Positions 1 to 7,598 of a stretch of DNA of 64,000 nt are shown in pieces. The stretch is from contig LJZT01000005.1 of the NCBI GenBank assembly GCA_001314905.1, positions 1 to 64,000 of the forward strand, in the 5' to 3' direction. Each line of letters begins with the position of its first letter. Positions within the stretch are counted from its first letter, which is position 1. The notes beneath the pieces were generated by a model that was not told where the DNA came from, searched no databases, and worked only from the letters and a program-made list of their open reading frames with translations. The stretch is from Phormidium sp. OSCR (GTDB taxonomy: Bacteria > Cyanobacteriota > Cyanobacteriia > Cyanobacteriales > Geitlerinemataceae). The translations under genes were made by a program, and so were the position numbers.

Positions 1-84
1 AATGGCGCTCGTGGGATATTCTTGCGGGCTTTGGTAGATACACCCTGGATGCGACAGCATCTTGCATTTGTTAATGAACGTTAG
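1..84 (+). CDS. C-terminal end of an unrecognised protein (cut by window start)
   Basis: Frame 1 is open from the first base to a TAG at 82-84 and encodes 27 residues ending in QHLAFVNER. The start lies outside the window. The ATG at 74 of the next gene sits inside this frame, so the two genes overlap by 11 bases, a usual sign of translational coupling. The fragment is too short for a family call. It may be chance coding, but the overlap with a real gene makes a true gene end more likely. Confidence 0.4.
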   Translation, partial: NGARGIFLRALVDTPWMRQHLAFVNER

Positions 85-700
85 CAAAAAAGTATCGGTT
101 CATACGACCGAAGAACTCATTGATATCCTTGCCGCTGAACATCAGGCTTGCCTGAGGGGAGAACGGCTTAACCTGTCCGCCAATCCCTATATCGGCAATA
201 TCGCCGTCGATAGCCTCCTGAAACCCGATGCGATGCAGCGGTTCTCGGCGTATCAGGATTTTAAATCAGCAATTCACCAGTATCAGCAAGACTACGGCGT
301 TTCAGGGATTGTCTGGCGTGACTTGACGCTGAAGGGGCAAACCTTACACTATCCCCAAGTTCATGAGCGTTTGATTGCCCTTGAACGGGATTTAGAGATT
401 TTACGACAGGCTAAACCCCGGATTCTTAAGTTTTGGGAGCGGGTGACGCCGGAGATGGATTTGTATTTGAGCGTGAACCAGGGGAAAGACTACGAACCCC
501 TGACGTTGGCTGAGGTATCCGCGTTGATTCCGCGAACTGATTGGGCCAATATCTGGAAATGGGAAAATCAAACCTTCCTCGAAGTCGTCTTACAACTCGG
601 TTGGGGACAACCCCATGATGCTCACTATCGCCGAGGTTCCCTAGCGGCGGGAAGTGAGTACATTCATGGGGTTCCTGTGGGTTGTCAACCGATTGGCTAG
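74..700 (+). CDS. Conserved-looking hypothetical protein, about 208 aa
   Basis: I do not recognise this family. The ORF track opens at a TTG at 62; I prefer the ATG at 74 (MNVSKKVSVHTTEELID). The protein is soluble, with no signal peptide or membrane segment. It has a mixed-charge helical middle (HERLIALERDLEILRQAK) and a tryptophan-rich stretch (TDWANIWKWENQTFLE). Its stop overlaps by four bases the end of the convergent antiporter gene. The overlap with the preceding partial frame suggests a two-gene transcript with an unknown partner. No function can be assigned. Confidence 0.65.
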   Translation: MNVSKKVSVHTTEELIDILAAEHQACLRGERLNLSANPYIGNIAVDSLLKPDAMQRFSAYQDFKSAIHQYQQDYGVSGIVWRDLTLKGQTLHYPQVHERLIALERDLEILRQAKPRILKFWERVTPEMDLYLSVNQGKDYEPLTLAEVSALIPRTDWANIWKWENQTFLEVVLQLGWGQPHDAHYRRGSLAAGSEYIHGVPVGCQPIG

Positions 701-2247
701 AGGTTTCCTTGCAAGAAGGGGGCCAGTTCTTGACTCAATTGCCCCGATTTGACAAACTCGGCGTAGGTGTCAGCTTCAATGGCTAGGAGTTGATCCTTGA
801 GCATTTGACTGGCGTAATCTTTTAAGTCAGGGTCTTCTTTCTGAAGTTTCTCTAACTGTTGCCCCAACTGCTTGAGTTCACCTTGGATGAGAGAGGTTTG
901 ATACTTGTGAAAATCCTGGGGAATATCAGAACGGGTATCTTGCTGTTGCAGATGGCTCAAGACTCGTTCTAAGGCGGCTCGACGGGCTACAACTTCAGCA
1001 TACTCCTGTTTGTGGGAGTTCTCGTCGAGTAAGGAGAGATTCTGGAGTAGGGATTTCGTCGTTAAGCCTTGCACCAAGAGGGTAAATAACACCACACCGA
1101 AGACAATGCCGATGACGTCATCCCGTTCCGGAAGCATGACGGGAACGCTCAAGGCTAAGGCGATGGAGACGGAACCCCGCAACCCTCCCCACCACAAGAC
1201 GGTTAATTCTGATGGTTTAATGCCGGATTTGGCGGTGAGGTTACTGAAACTCCCTAAGCCAAAAATGGCGATCGCCCGCGTGAGTAATAAGCCCCCAATG
1301 GCAATGCCAATGGGAATTAGGCTGTCTTGTAGGCTTTCAAATTGGACGCGATCGCCAATCAATAAGAACACAATGGAGTTAACGAAAAAGGCGATAAACT
1401 CCCAAAACTCCGTCACCAATAGGCGAGTTCGGGGATTCATGCCAATCCGAGAGCCAAAATTACCCAAAATTACCCCCGTCGTCACCACCGCAATTACCCC
1501 GGAACCGCCGAGATTTTCCGTAATGACATAGGTTCCATAGGCAGCCACCAACGTCAGAGACTGTTCGACGAGGGGTAAGTCAAACCGTTGAGTGAGATAG
1601 GAAATCCCGAAACCAATGGCACTTCCCACTCCCACGCCAACCCCCACAAACACGGCAAAATCGGAAATCGTCGCTTGTAGGGAAAATTCCTGGGTTCCGG
1701 TGGCTAAGCCAAGCAGCAAGCCAAACGCCACAACGGCAACGCCATCATTAAACAGACTTTCCCCTTCCATCAGTGTTGTCAGCCGTTCCCCCACTCCCAA
1801 CTCGCGAAATAGGGCAATCACAGACACGGGATCGGTAGCCGAGAGACTCGCCCCCACCAACAAGCAGACAGGTAGGGGAATGGCGGTGAAACTGGCTAAC
1901 ATCCAGCCGATGCCGAAGATGGAAATCATCACCCCAACGATCGCAAACAAGGTGACGGGGAATAAATCTTGTTTGAGGTTCTTCCAATGGAGGTTCCAGC
2001 CGGCTTCAAAGAGCAAGGGGGGCAGGAAAATCTCCAAAATGAGTTCCGGCGACAAATTCACCAAACGGACATCTTCAAAGGCGAGGAAGACCCCAACGAT
2101 GACCAATAAGAGGGTGTAGGGGATCTGCCGCATCCAACTAATGGTTCGCGACAGGGTAGCAACGGTAAGGGAGACCGAGAGAACTAAGAGGAATTTCTCT
2201 AAGTTATTTTGGATAAGAGCTTCGCTCGCTGTCACTTCGAGGGACAT
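697..2247 (-). CDS. Na+/H+ antiporter, CPA1 (NhaP/NhaS) family
   Basis: A 516-residue protein with about a dozen hydrophobic segments, typical length for CPA1 exchangers. These swap cytoplasmic Na+ (or K+) for protons across the membrane in pH and salt homeostasis. The core motifs are present: ATDPVSVIALF with the transport aspartate, and GESLFNDGVAVVAF, where the ND pair is characteristic. The last 110 residues are hydrophilic and helical, probably a cytoplasmic regulatory tail. The start at MSLEVTASEAL lies 26 bases downstream of the hisE stop on the same strand, so co-transcription is possible though not functionally obvious. Which ion it carries, and which cyanobacterial NhaS paralogue it matches, cannot be told from sequence alone. 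Confidence 0.9.
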   Translation of the reverse strand: MSLEVTASEALIQNNLEKFLLVLSVSLTVATLSRTISWMRQIPYTLLLVIVGVFLAFEDVRLVNLSPELILEIFLPPLLFEAGWNLHWKNLKQDLFPVTLFAIVGVMISIFGIGWMLASFTAIPLPVCLLVGASLSATDPVSVIALFRELGVGERLTTLMEGESLFNDGVAVVAFGLLLGLATGTQEFSLQATISDFAVFVGVGVGVGSAIGFGISYLTQRFDLPLVEQSLTLVAAYGTYVITENLGGSGVIAVVTTGVILGNFGSRIGMNPRTRLLVTEFWEFIAFFVNSIVFLLIGDRVQFESLQDSLIPIGIAIGGLLLTRAIAIFGLGSFSNLTAKSGIKPSELTVLWWGGLRGSVSIALALSVPVMLPERDDVIGIVFGVVLFTLLVQGLTTKSLLQNLSLLDENSHKQEYAEVVARRAALERVLSHLQQQDTRSDIPQDFHKYQTSLIQGELKQLGQQLEKLQKEDPDLKDYASQMLKDQLLAIEADTYAEFVKSGQLSQELAPFLQGNL

Positions 2248-2273
2248 AGACAGATAGGATCTCCGGCAGTAGG

Positions 2274-2555
2274 TTAGCGTCGGCGGGCTTCGAGGTGCTG
2301 ATAGACCGCATCGACATCTACATTATGATGTGCCATGGCGACAAGGGTATGGTAGAGCAGATCGGCGACTTCTGAGGCGATCGCATCGGGGTCATCATCT
2401 TTACAAGCCATGACCACTTCGGCGGCTTCTTCACCGATTTTCTTCAAAATCTTGTTGTCTCCCCCGGCGAGGAGTTTACAGGTATAGGATTGCTCGTTGG
2501 GATTGTCGCGGCGATCGCAGATGGTGGAGAAGAGGTGTTGTAGGGGATCAGACAT
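2274..2555 (-). CDS. hisE: Phosphoribosyl-ATP pyrophosphatase (HisE)
   Basis: HisE hydrolyses phosphoribosyl-ATP to phosphoribosyl-AMP and pyrophosphate, the second step of histidine synthesis. The 93-residue protein carries the all-alpha MazG-like signature: KKIGEEAAEVVMACKDDD followed by ASEVADLLYHTLV, with the acidic metal ligands in place. The track ORF runs on to 2855, but that extension translates a repeat island and the antisense of a tRNA; the start is MSDPLQHLF at 2555. In many cyanobacteria, Synechocystis among them, HisE is the C-terminal half of a HisIE fusion. Here it stands alone, with no HisI domain nearby. Its leader lies directly against a heptamer repeat array. Confidence 0.92.
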   Translation of the reverse strand: MSDPLQHLFSTICDRRDNPNEQSYTCKLLAGGDNKILKKIGEEAAEVVMACKDDDPDAIASEVADLLYHTLVAMAHHNVDVDAVYQHLEARRR

Positions 2556-2561
2556 GGGGGA

Positions 2562-2675
2562 AGGCAAGAGGCAAGAGGCAAGAGGCAAGAGGCAAGAGGC
2601 AAGAGGCAAGGGGCAGAACCCACCCCGCCCTCCGGGCACCCCTCCTGGGAGGGGATGGCAAGAGGCAAGAGGCAA
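2562..2675. repeat. Repeat island: GGCAAGA heptamers around a GC-rich palindromic core
   Basis: About five tandem GGCAAGA units are followed by AACCCACCCCGCCCTCC, a GGGCACCCCTCCTGGGAGGGG core, then more GGCAAGA units. The same composite recurs at 39402-39594 and, in the other orientation, at 4412-4530 and 54462-54665. It fills the leader of hisE. It carries no plausible gene; the ORFs called here are low-complexity reads of the repeat. Confidence 0.85.
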
Positions 2676-2729
2676 CGTAGGAGCAATCCCTTGTGGTTGC
2701 CCGCTTGTGGTTGCCCGCCTTGTGGTTGC
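2675..2729. repeat. Dispersed hairpin repeat (CAATCCCTTGTGGTTGCCC type)
   Basis: The unit CAATCCCTTGTGGTTGCCC is followed by two partial tandem copies of CTTGTGGTTGC. Its reverse complement, GGGCAACCACAAGGGATTG, recurs at 58455-58480. In the 58 kb copy GGGCAA and TTGCCC can pair as a small hairpin. It probably belongs to a family of short interspersed elements. Confidence 0.7.
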
Positions 2730-2805
2730 TATCCACCAAAAAAGGGATAGCTGAACAGCTATCCCTTTCTTAGAATCTGTTGAGGTACAGATGGGTAGAT
2801 TGCAA

Positions 2806-2887
2806 TGCGGATGGCGAGACTCGAACTCGCAAGGATTGCTCCACACGCCCCTCAAGCGTGCGTGTCTACCAATTCCACCACATCCGC
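2806..2887 (-). tRNA. trnL-GAG: tRNA-Leu (anticodon GAG)
   Basis: On the minus strand the sequence folds as a class II tRNA: a GCGGATG/CATCCGC acceptor stem, a GGTGGAATTGGTAGACAC D-arm typical of tRNA-Leu, an anticodon stem CACGC/GCGTG around loop TTGAGGG (anticodon GAG, reading CUC/CUU), a short variable arm and GTTCGAGTC in the T arm. The 3' CCA is not encoded. No intron is present. Confidence 0.95.
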
Positions 2888-3042
2888 GTGGCGCTTGTAC
2901 CGCTAACCTTGGTTAACCGCACTATGATAACTTAGCATAACTGTGGACAGTTGCGCCACATTTGATGAAAAATTTTTTTCCATTTTTTTCATCCGATCCT
3001 GCTGCGGTTGTTTTCGTTCCCCGTTGCCCCAGACACTCAAAG

Positions 3043-4398
3043 ATGCAGTTCTCGAAAATTCTCATTGCCAACCGAGGTGAAATTGCCCTCCGTATCCTCC
3101 GAACCTGCGAGGAGATGGGCATTGCCACCGTTGCTGTTTACTCGACGGTCGATCGCCACGCCCTCCATGTGCAACTGGCCGATGAAGCCGTTTGCATTGG
3201 CGAACCGTCGAGTAATAAAAGCTATCTCAACATTCCTAACATCATCTCAGCGGCCCTAACCCGCAATGCCACGGCCATTCATCCCGGCTATGGCTTCCTG
3301 GCGGAAAATGCCCGTTTTGCCGAGATTTGCGCCGATCATCAAATTGCCTTTATCGGCCCCTCTCCCGACTCGATGCGACAGATGGGAGACAAATCCACGG
3401 CCCGAGAAACCATGAAACAGATCGGGGTTCCCACGGTTCCGGGAAGTGATGGACTCATCGAGGATGAAAAAGAAGCCCTGGCCCTGGCCGACAAGATCGG
3501 CTATCCGGTGATGGTAAAAGCGACGGCTGGCGGGGGTGGCCGAGGAATGCGCTTTGTCCGTCATGCGGGAGAGTTGCCGAAGCTATTTCTGGCGGCCCAA
3601 GGGGAAGCTGAAGCCGCGTTTGGTGATCCAGGGATTTATGTAGAAAAGTTTATCGAACGACCGCGTCATATTGAGTTTCAGATTCTCGCGGACCAACATG
3701 GCAATGTGATTCACTTGGGGGAACGGGATTGTTCGATTCAACGACGACATCAGAAACTCCTCGAAGAAGCCCCCAGCCCCGCCCTCGATCCCAAGTTACG
3801 GCAACGGATGGGTAAAGCGGCGGTGAAGGTGGCGAAGGCCATTAACTATGTGGGGGCGGGAACGGTGGAGTTTCTCCTCGATGGTTCGGGAAATTTCTAT
3901 TTTATGGAGATGAACACCCGGATTCAGGTAGAACACCCCGTCACAGAGGCGATTTGTGGCTTAGATCTAATTGCGGCTCAAATTTTGGTGGCCCAAGGGG
4001 AAAAACTGCCGGTGAATCAGAATCAGGTGGAGTTACGGGGCCATGCGATCGAATGTCGCATCAATGCCGAAGATCCCGATCGCAATTTCCGGCCTCATCC
4101 CGGCCGCATTAGTGGCTATCTCCCCCCCGGCGGGATTGGGGTACGGGTCGATTCTCATGTCTATACGGATTATGAGATTCCCCCCTATTATGATTCCCTC
4201 ATCGGCAAGCTCATTGTCTGGGGCTTAACGCGCGAACAGGCGATCGCCCGCATGAAACGCGCCCTCCGAGAATGTGCCATCACCGGGATTCCCACCACCA
4301 TCGGCTTCCACCAAAAAATCCTCGACAGCCCCGAGTTTCTCGGTGGCACCGTCTACACCAATTTTGTGGAACAGTTTATGGCCAAGGATCGCGATTAG
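3043..4398 (+). CDS. accC: Biotin carboxylase subunit of acetyl-CoA carboxylase
   Basis: AccC uses ATP and bicarbonate to carboxylate biotin on the carrier protein AccB, the first half-reaction of malonyl-CoA synthesis for fatty acids. I start it at [18 protein letters not shown] (3043), giving 451 residues, the family's usual length; the track's 5' extension is not conserved in type. Order: Rossmann-like N-domain (1-114), ATP-grasp domain with the glycine-rich loop [14 protein letters not shown], the [15 protein letters not shown] catalytic stretch, and the C-terminal domain. No accB lies next to it, so the complex is encoded at scattered sites, as is common in cyanobacteria. A repeat island follows its stop. 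Confidence 0.97.
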   Translation: MQFSKILIANRGEIALRILRTCEEMGIATVAVYSTVDRHALHVQLADEAVCIGEPSSNKSYLNIPNIISAALTRNATAIHPGYGFLAENARFAEICADHQIAFIGPSPDSMRQMGDKSTARETMKQIGVPTVPGSDGLIEDEKEALALADKIGYPVMVKATAGGGGRGMRFVRHAGELPKLFLAAQGEAEAAFGDPGIYVEKFIERPRHIEFQILADQHGNVIHLGERDCSIQRRHQKLLEEAPSPALDPKLRQRMGKAAVKVAKAINYVGAGTVEFLLDGSGNFYFMEMNTRIQVEHPVTEAICGLDLIAAQILVAQGEKLPVNQNQVELRGHAIECRINAEDPDRNFRPHPGRISGYLPPGGIGVRVDSHVYTDYEIPPYYDSLIGKLIVWGLTREQAIARMKRALRECAITGIPTTIGFHQKILDSPEFLGGTVYTNFVEQFMAKDRD

Positions 4399-4411
4399 GG
4401 AAAAAGAAGGG

Positions 4412-4530
4412 AACACCGGAACAGGGAACAGGGAACAGAGAAGCCCCCCTTTTGCCTCTTGCCTCTTGCCATCCCCTCTTGGGAGGGGTTAGGGGTGGGT
4501 TATGCCTCTTGCCTCTTGCCTTTTGCCTTC
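4412..4530. repeat. Repeat island: GGGAACA heptamers, TCTTGCC heptamers and palindromic core
   Basis: Between accC and the convergent YggT gene lie GGGAACA units, then TCTTGCC units flanking CATCCCCTCTTGGGAGGGG and TTAGGGGTGGGTTATG. By eye, about 50 bases are identical to the island at 54540-54595. It separates two convergent genes, so the hairpin core could also help end transcription. Confidence 0.85.
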
Positions 4531-4542
4531 TTCTCCCCTTCT

Positions 4543-4827
4543 TCAACGCATCATCGTGATTAACCCCTGTTGCCCCAACAACAGTTCTCGGATGAGGCTG
4601 AAGATTCCCACCCAGATAATGGGAGAAATGTCAACCCCTCCTAAGGGGGGAATGAGTTTGCGGGTGGGAATCAGGAAAGGTTCTGTGGGAACGCCGATCA
4701 GGTTGAAGGGGAATTTGTTGAGTTCCGCTTGGGGATACCAGGTGAGAATGATGCGGAAAATCATCAGAAAGGTCATCAGACCGAGGAGAATGCCAAGGGT
4801 CCAACTGGTTAAGGTGAGAGTCGTCAT
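4543..4827 (-). CDS. YggT family membrane protein
   Basis: A 94-residue protein with two hydrophobic segments, one N-terminal (LGILLGLMTFLMIFRIILTW) and one C-terminal, joined by the conserved PFLIPTRKLIPPLGGVDISPI. This matches the YggT/Ycf19 family. Relatives are linked to osmotic shock resistance in bacteria, and to thylakoid or nucleoid membrane organisation and cytochrome maturation in chloroplasts and cyanobacteria. Which role applies here cannot be told. It is convergent with accC across a repeat island. Confidence 0.85.
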   Translation of the reverse strand: MTTLTLTSWTLGILLGLMTFLMIFRIILTWYPQAELNKFPFNLIGVPTEPFLIPTRKLIPPLGGVDISPIIWVGIFSLIRELLLGQQGLITMMR

Positions 4828-5049
4828 CGCTTGATTTAGGCTGAAATGTTAAGGTTTGTAACTTTTGGCTGAGACCATTGTATCTCGATCGCCGGGGTGG
4901 CGATCGCCGCCATTGCCCTCTTGTCCGGGGCTAAACCCAGCATTGCAGCATCTAGGTAAATCTGAGAGTTGCCTTCCCAAGCGGCGCAGAAGTCGTTACA
5001 CTGAGTGAAGCAATATTTCTGATCGTTTCGTTTTAAGGAAGCGAATAAT

Positions 5050-5169
5050 ATGACCCCTTCTTTGATGAACTTTTTCTATAGCCTCTTGGCTGGTGGAATT
5101 ATCGTGGTAATTCCGGTCGTCGTGGCTCTGATTTTCTTGAGCCAACAAGACAAAGTCTCTCGGTCTTAG
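5050..5169 (+). CDS. psbX: Photosystem II protein X (PsbX)
   Basis: This is a small gene missing from the supplied ORF track. ATG at 5050 to TAG at 5169 encodes 39 residues, MTPSLMNFFYSLLAGG onward, with one transmembrane helix and a C-terminal SQQDKVSRS. Length and layout match PsbX, a single-helix subunit at the edge of photosystem II near the QB site and cytochrome b559. A Shine-Dalgarno-like AAGGA lies about 10 bases upstream. It is monocistronic, followed by a hairpin at 5231-5258. Confidence 0.88.
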   Translation: MTPSLMNFFYSLLAGGIIVVIPVVVALIFLSQQDKVSRS

Positions 5170-5230
5170 ATCCGTTCTTGATGGCGATCGCAGCAGGTGA
5201 ATCAAGTCTATCCAACAAAACCTAGCTTCT

Positions 5231-5258
5231 TCTCCAGGGTCGCGAACGTCCCTGGAGA
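5231..5258 (+). terminator. Hairpin downstream of psbX
   Basis: TCTCCAGGG and CCCTGGAGA form a perfect 9-bp stem around a 10-base loop, 60 bases after psbX. There is no U-tract, so it may be a 3' stabilising structure or a factor-dependent terminator rather than a classical intrinsic one. Confidence 0.5.
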
Positions 5259-5306
5259 TTCGCCTCGTAAGTCGCTAAGATGGGGACTGAAGTAGGAGAG
5301 AGGCTA

Positions 5307-6407
5307 ATGGTAAACATCGGACTGGGCTTAAGCAGCCTGCTGCACGCAATCAACACTCCCCCCGTCCTAGCTCAAGTCGCCTACGGCTTTGGCTGGGGCA
5401 GCTTAATGGGCATTGCCCTTGTCTTGTGCGGTGTTGCCCTATATTTGCTACGGACAACCCGACCCAACTTGGCACGGGATCACGATATCTTTTTTGCCGC
5501 CGTGGCCTTGCTTTGTGGCGGTATTCTCTTTTTCCAAGGCTGGCGACTTGACCCGATTCTGCAATTTGGTCAGTTTCTCATGACCGGTTCAGCGGTCTTT
5601 TTTGCCGTCGAAAGCATCCGCATGAGAGGGATTGTCACCCAACAGGCGAAACGCAACGCGCCGATTGTGGATGACGAGCGGGATGTGAGTCCCGACTATC
5701 AGTCTTACGAGTACGAAGCCGAACTCGAAGAACTCGAACCCTACGAACCCAATCCCCCCACTCGTCGTATTCCCGGAAGCCGAGACGTTCCCCGTCGATC
5801 GCCGCGAGAGACCTATAGCGATGAACCCCGTCGTCCTCCCACACGGCGTAGTCCAGGGAGTCCCCCCAGCGGTCGTCGTCCCCCCAGTGAAGGACCTCCG
5901 TCGCGCAAACGCCGACCTCGGCCCGATGCCAAAAGTCGTCAGGTGGACTTGAAATACAGTAATTGGAACGACGACGAGACCTATGATGCCCCCTACGGCG
6001 ACACGGTAGCTGGACCGCGTCCAGCCCGTCGTCCCCCCAGCCGCAGTTCAGGACCGGCGAGTAAAACCGATGCAAGTCGTCGGCGATCGCGTCCCCCCCA
6101 AGACCGTCCCGTACGTCCGAAAAAACAAGTTGAAGCGCGTTTAGATGACAGCTACGGCGATGACAGCTACAGCGACTTTTACGCCGATGAGCCAAGTCCG
6201 GCCCGTTCGCCCAACCTAGAGACTGACCGAGGAGATGACAGCGATTATGACGTTTATGATCGCACCCCCAATCTGCGGGATCAGGCACCTCCCGTCGTCT
6301 CCGATGACCCTCCGTTTCCCGACGATGACGAATATGGCGATCGCTTCGGTCCTAATCCCTATGACGACGAACTCGAAGACGATAACTCCAATCAGTTTGA
6401 TCGCTAA
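5307..6407 (+). CDS. Ycf66 family protein with long acidic/arginine-rich tail
   Basis: The start chosen is MVNIGLGLSSLLHAI at 5307, preceded by GTAGGAGAGAGG as ribosome binding site; the track's upstream ATG adds nine residues. Residues 1-120 hold about three hydrophobic helices and match Ycf66, a thylakoid-lineage protein of unknown function also encoded in some plastids. The remaining roughly 245 residues are disordered: rich in Arg, Pro, Ser, Asp and Tyr, with DDSYGDDSYSD-like repeats. That tail is longer than the conserved domain and will be poorly conserved. A TolB-like lipoprotein gene begins 24 bases after its stop. Confidence 0.82.
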   Translation: MVNIGLGLSSLLHAINTPPVLAQVAYGFGWGSLMGIALVLCGVALYLLRTTRPNLARDHDIFFAAVALLCGGILFFQGWRLDPILQFGQFLMTGSAVFFAVESIRMRGIVTQQAKRNAPIVDDERDVSPDYQSYEYEAELEELEPYEPNPPTRRIPGSRDVPRRSPRETYSDEPRRPPTRRSPGSPPSGRRPPSEGPPSRKRRPRPDAKSRQVDLKYSNWNDDETYDAPYGDTVAGPRPARRPPSRSSGPASKTDASRRRSRPPQDRPVRPKKQVEARLDDSYGDDSYSDFYADEPSPARSPNLETDRGDDSDYDVYDRTPNLRDQAPPVVSDDPPFPDDDEYGDRFGPNPYDDELEDDNSNQFDR

Positions 6408-6431
6408 GGCGATCGCAGCCAAACCCGAATT

Positions 6432-6992
6432 GTGGTGAATCGGAGACGAGAACAACGACGATGGCGATGGAACTGGCGACGGCGACTCAAACCCGTGGCC
6501 CTATCCGTCGCCATCAGTTTTGGCTTAGGTGGACTCAGCGGCTGCGTCGGGAGAGGTCCCCAACCCCCAGCCGCCCTCGATAGCTATTATCGCGACCAAC
6601 AACCGGCCCTCAGTGGCGATGGACGCTTACTAGCCTTCGTCTCCGGTCGCGATGGAACCCAAAATATCTTGCTGTATAACCTACAGCGACAGCAATTTAT
6701 TAACCTGCCCAACTTGAACCGGGATGACGCGATCGCCGAGTCCCCCAGCCTCAGTTATAGCGGACGGTATATCGTTTACTTAGCCAGCGATCGCGGTCGC
6801 CCCGAAATCGAACTCTACGATCGCATCACCCGCCGTACCCAAGTCCTCAGCAGCGGCTATCGCGGTTGGATTCGCCACCCCAAAATTAGCCCCGATGGTC
6901 GTTACATCGTCTTTCAAACCGGACGACGGGGACAATGGGATATCGAAATCCTAGACCGTGGTCCCAACGTCGAACTCGATCGCCGTCAATAA
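6432..6992 (+). CDS. TolB-like (PD40) lipoprotein, copy 1
   Basis: A 186-residue protein starting at GTG (6432, or GTG 6435). An arginine-rich N-terminus leads to a hydrophobic segment ending in the lipobox LSGC, so it is probably a lipoprotein. The body has three TolB/PD40-type beta-propeller blades: LSGDGRLLAFVSGRDG, LSYSGRYIVYLASDRG and ISPDGRYIVFQTGRRG, each followed by an xxLYDR-type strand. Full TolB has about six blades plus an N-terminal domain, so three blades cannot close a propeller alone. It is followed by a paralogue, suggesting the two might pair. Role unknown; periplasmic or outer-envelope location inferred. Confidence 0.7.
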   Translation: MVNRRREQRRWRWNWRRRLKPVALSVAISFGLGGLSGCVGRGPQPPAALDSYYRDQQPALSGDGRLLAFVSGRDGTQNILLYNLQRQQFINLPNLNRDDAIAESPSLSYSGRYIVYLASDRGRPEIELYDRITRRTQVLSSGYRGWIRHPKISPDGRYIVFQTGRRGQWDIEILDRGPNVELDRRQ

Positions 6993-7030
6993 TAGTGAAT
7001 AGTGAATAGTGAATAGTTAATCGTGAATAG
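6990..7030. repeat. GAATAGT heptamer array overlapping a start codon
   Basis: About four to five units of AATAGTG/AATAGTT run from the TAA of the first TolB-like gene through the GTG start of the second. The start codon and the following AATAG are themselves part of a repeat unit. Related heptamers occur at 22393-22428, 39402-39520 and 58812-58948. Confidence 0.8.
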
Positions 7031-7565
7031 TTTTCGGGTGTTTGGTATTTTGCGTTTGGGGTTGTGCGGTGTTTTGGTTGCAGCCTTGAGTGGTTGTGCC
7101 GCTTATCCCCGTTTAATTAATAGCCCTGTTGACCCCGGTGGCCGGGGGTTGAACTCTCTGGCCGCTGACCTGTCCCCGTCCATTTCTGGCCGTTATATTG
7201 CCTTTGTCTCTGAACGAGAACAACGACAGGACATTTATCTCTACGACCGACAAAGCCAACGGACGATTGCCCTCCCCGGACTGAACTCCCTCGATACCAT
7301 CGCCGAAAGTCCCAGCGTCTCCAGCGACGGTCGTTATATCGTTTTTGCCGGAAATCGCCAGGGTCGCTCAGGAATCTTTATTTATGACCGAGAAACCCGA
7401 CAATTGCGGAATCTGACCGAAAACCTCAACGCAACCGTGCGTAACCCGACCCTCAGTGCCAATGGTAGCACTGTCGCCTTTGAAGCCAACCTCAATGGCC
7501 AGTGGGATATTCTGGTCTATAACCGCAACGGACAACCCCTAGATTTACCCACCCCTGTTCGTTGA
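7023..7565 (+). CDS. TolB-like (PD40) lipoprotein, copy 2
   Basis: A 180-residue paralogue of the preceding gene: MNSFRVFGILRLGLCG leads to the lipobox LSGC, then three PD40 blades (LSPSISGRYIAFVSERE, VSSDGRYIVFAGNRQG and LSANGSTVAFEANLNG). Both proteins end with a similar GQWDI strand. The GTG start lies within a heptamer repeat array and has no clear Shine-Dalgarno sequence. Tandem duplication is the simplest origin. Possibly the two half-propellers assemble, but nothing in the sequence proves it. Confidence 0.7.
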   Translation: MNSFRVFGILRLGLCGVLVAALSGCAAYPRLINSPVDPGGRGLNSLAADLSPSISGRYIAFVSEREQRQDIYLYDRQSQRTIALPGLNSLDTIAESPSVSSDGRYIVFAGNRQGRSGIFIYDRETRQLRNLTENLNATVRNPTLSANGSTVAFEANLNGQWDILVYNRNGQPLDLPTPVR

Positions 7566-7598
7566 GTTCCCCCTCATCCTTTTCCCCGACCTTGTATC

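Noticed and set aside
1010-2119. Two long plus-strand ORFs opposite the antiporter gene
   Set aside because: Antisense shadows, rich in Pro/Thr/Lys as expected from the complement of hydrophobic codons.
2497-2754. ORFs on both strands across 2444-2754
   Set aside because: They translate GGCAAGA heptamers and the palindromic core into low-complexity strings such as ASCLLPLASCLLP; no codon logic.
2556-2855. N-terminal extension of the hisE ORF
   Set aside because: The extension covers a repeat island and the antisense of tRNA-Leu; the family start is MSDPLQHLF.
5635-6288. 217-residue minus-strand ORF opposite ycf66
   Set aside because: Shadow of the low-complexity Arg/Asp-rich tail of the Ycf66-like gene.
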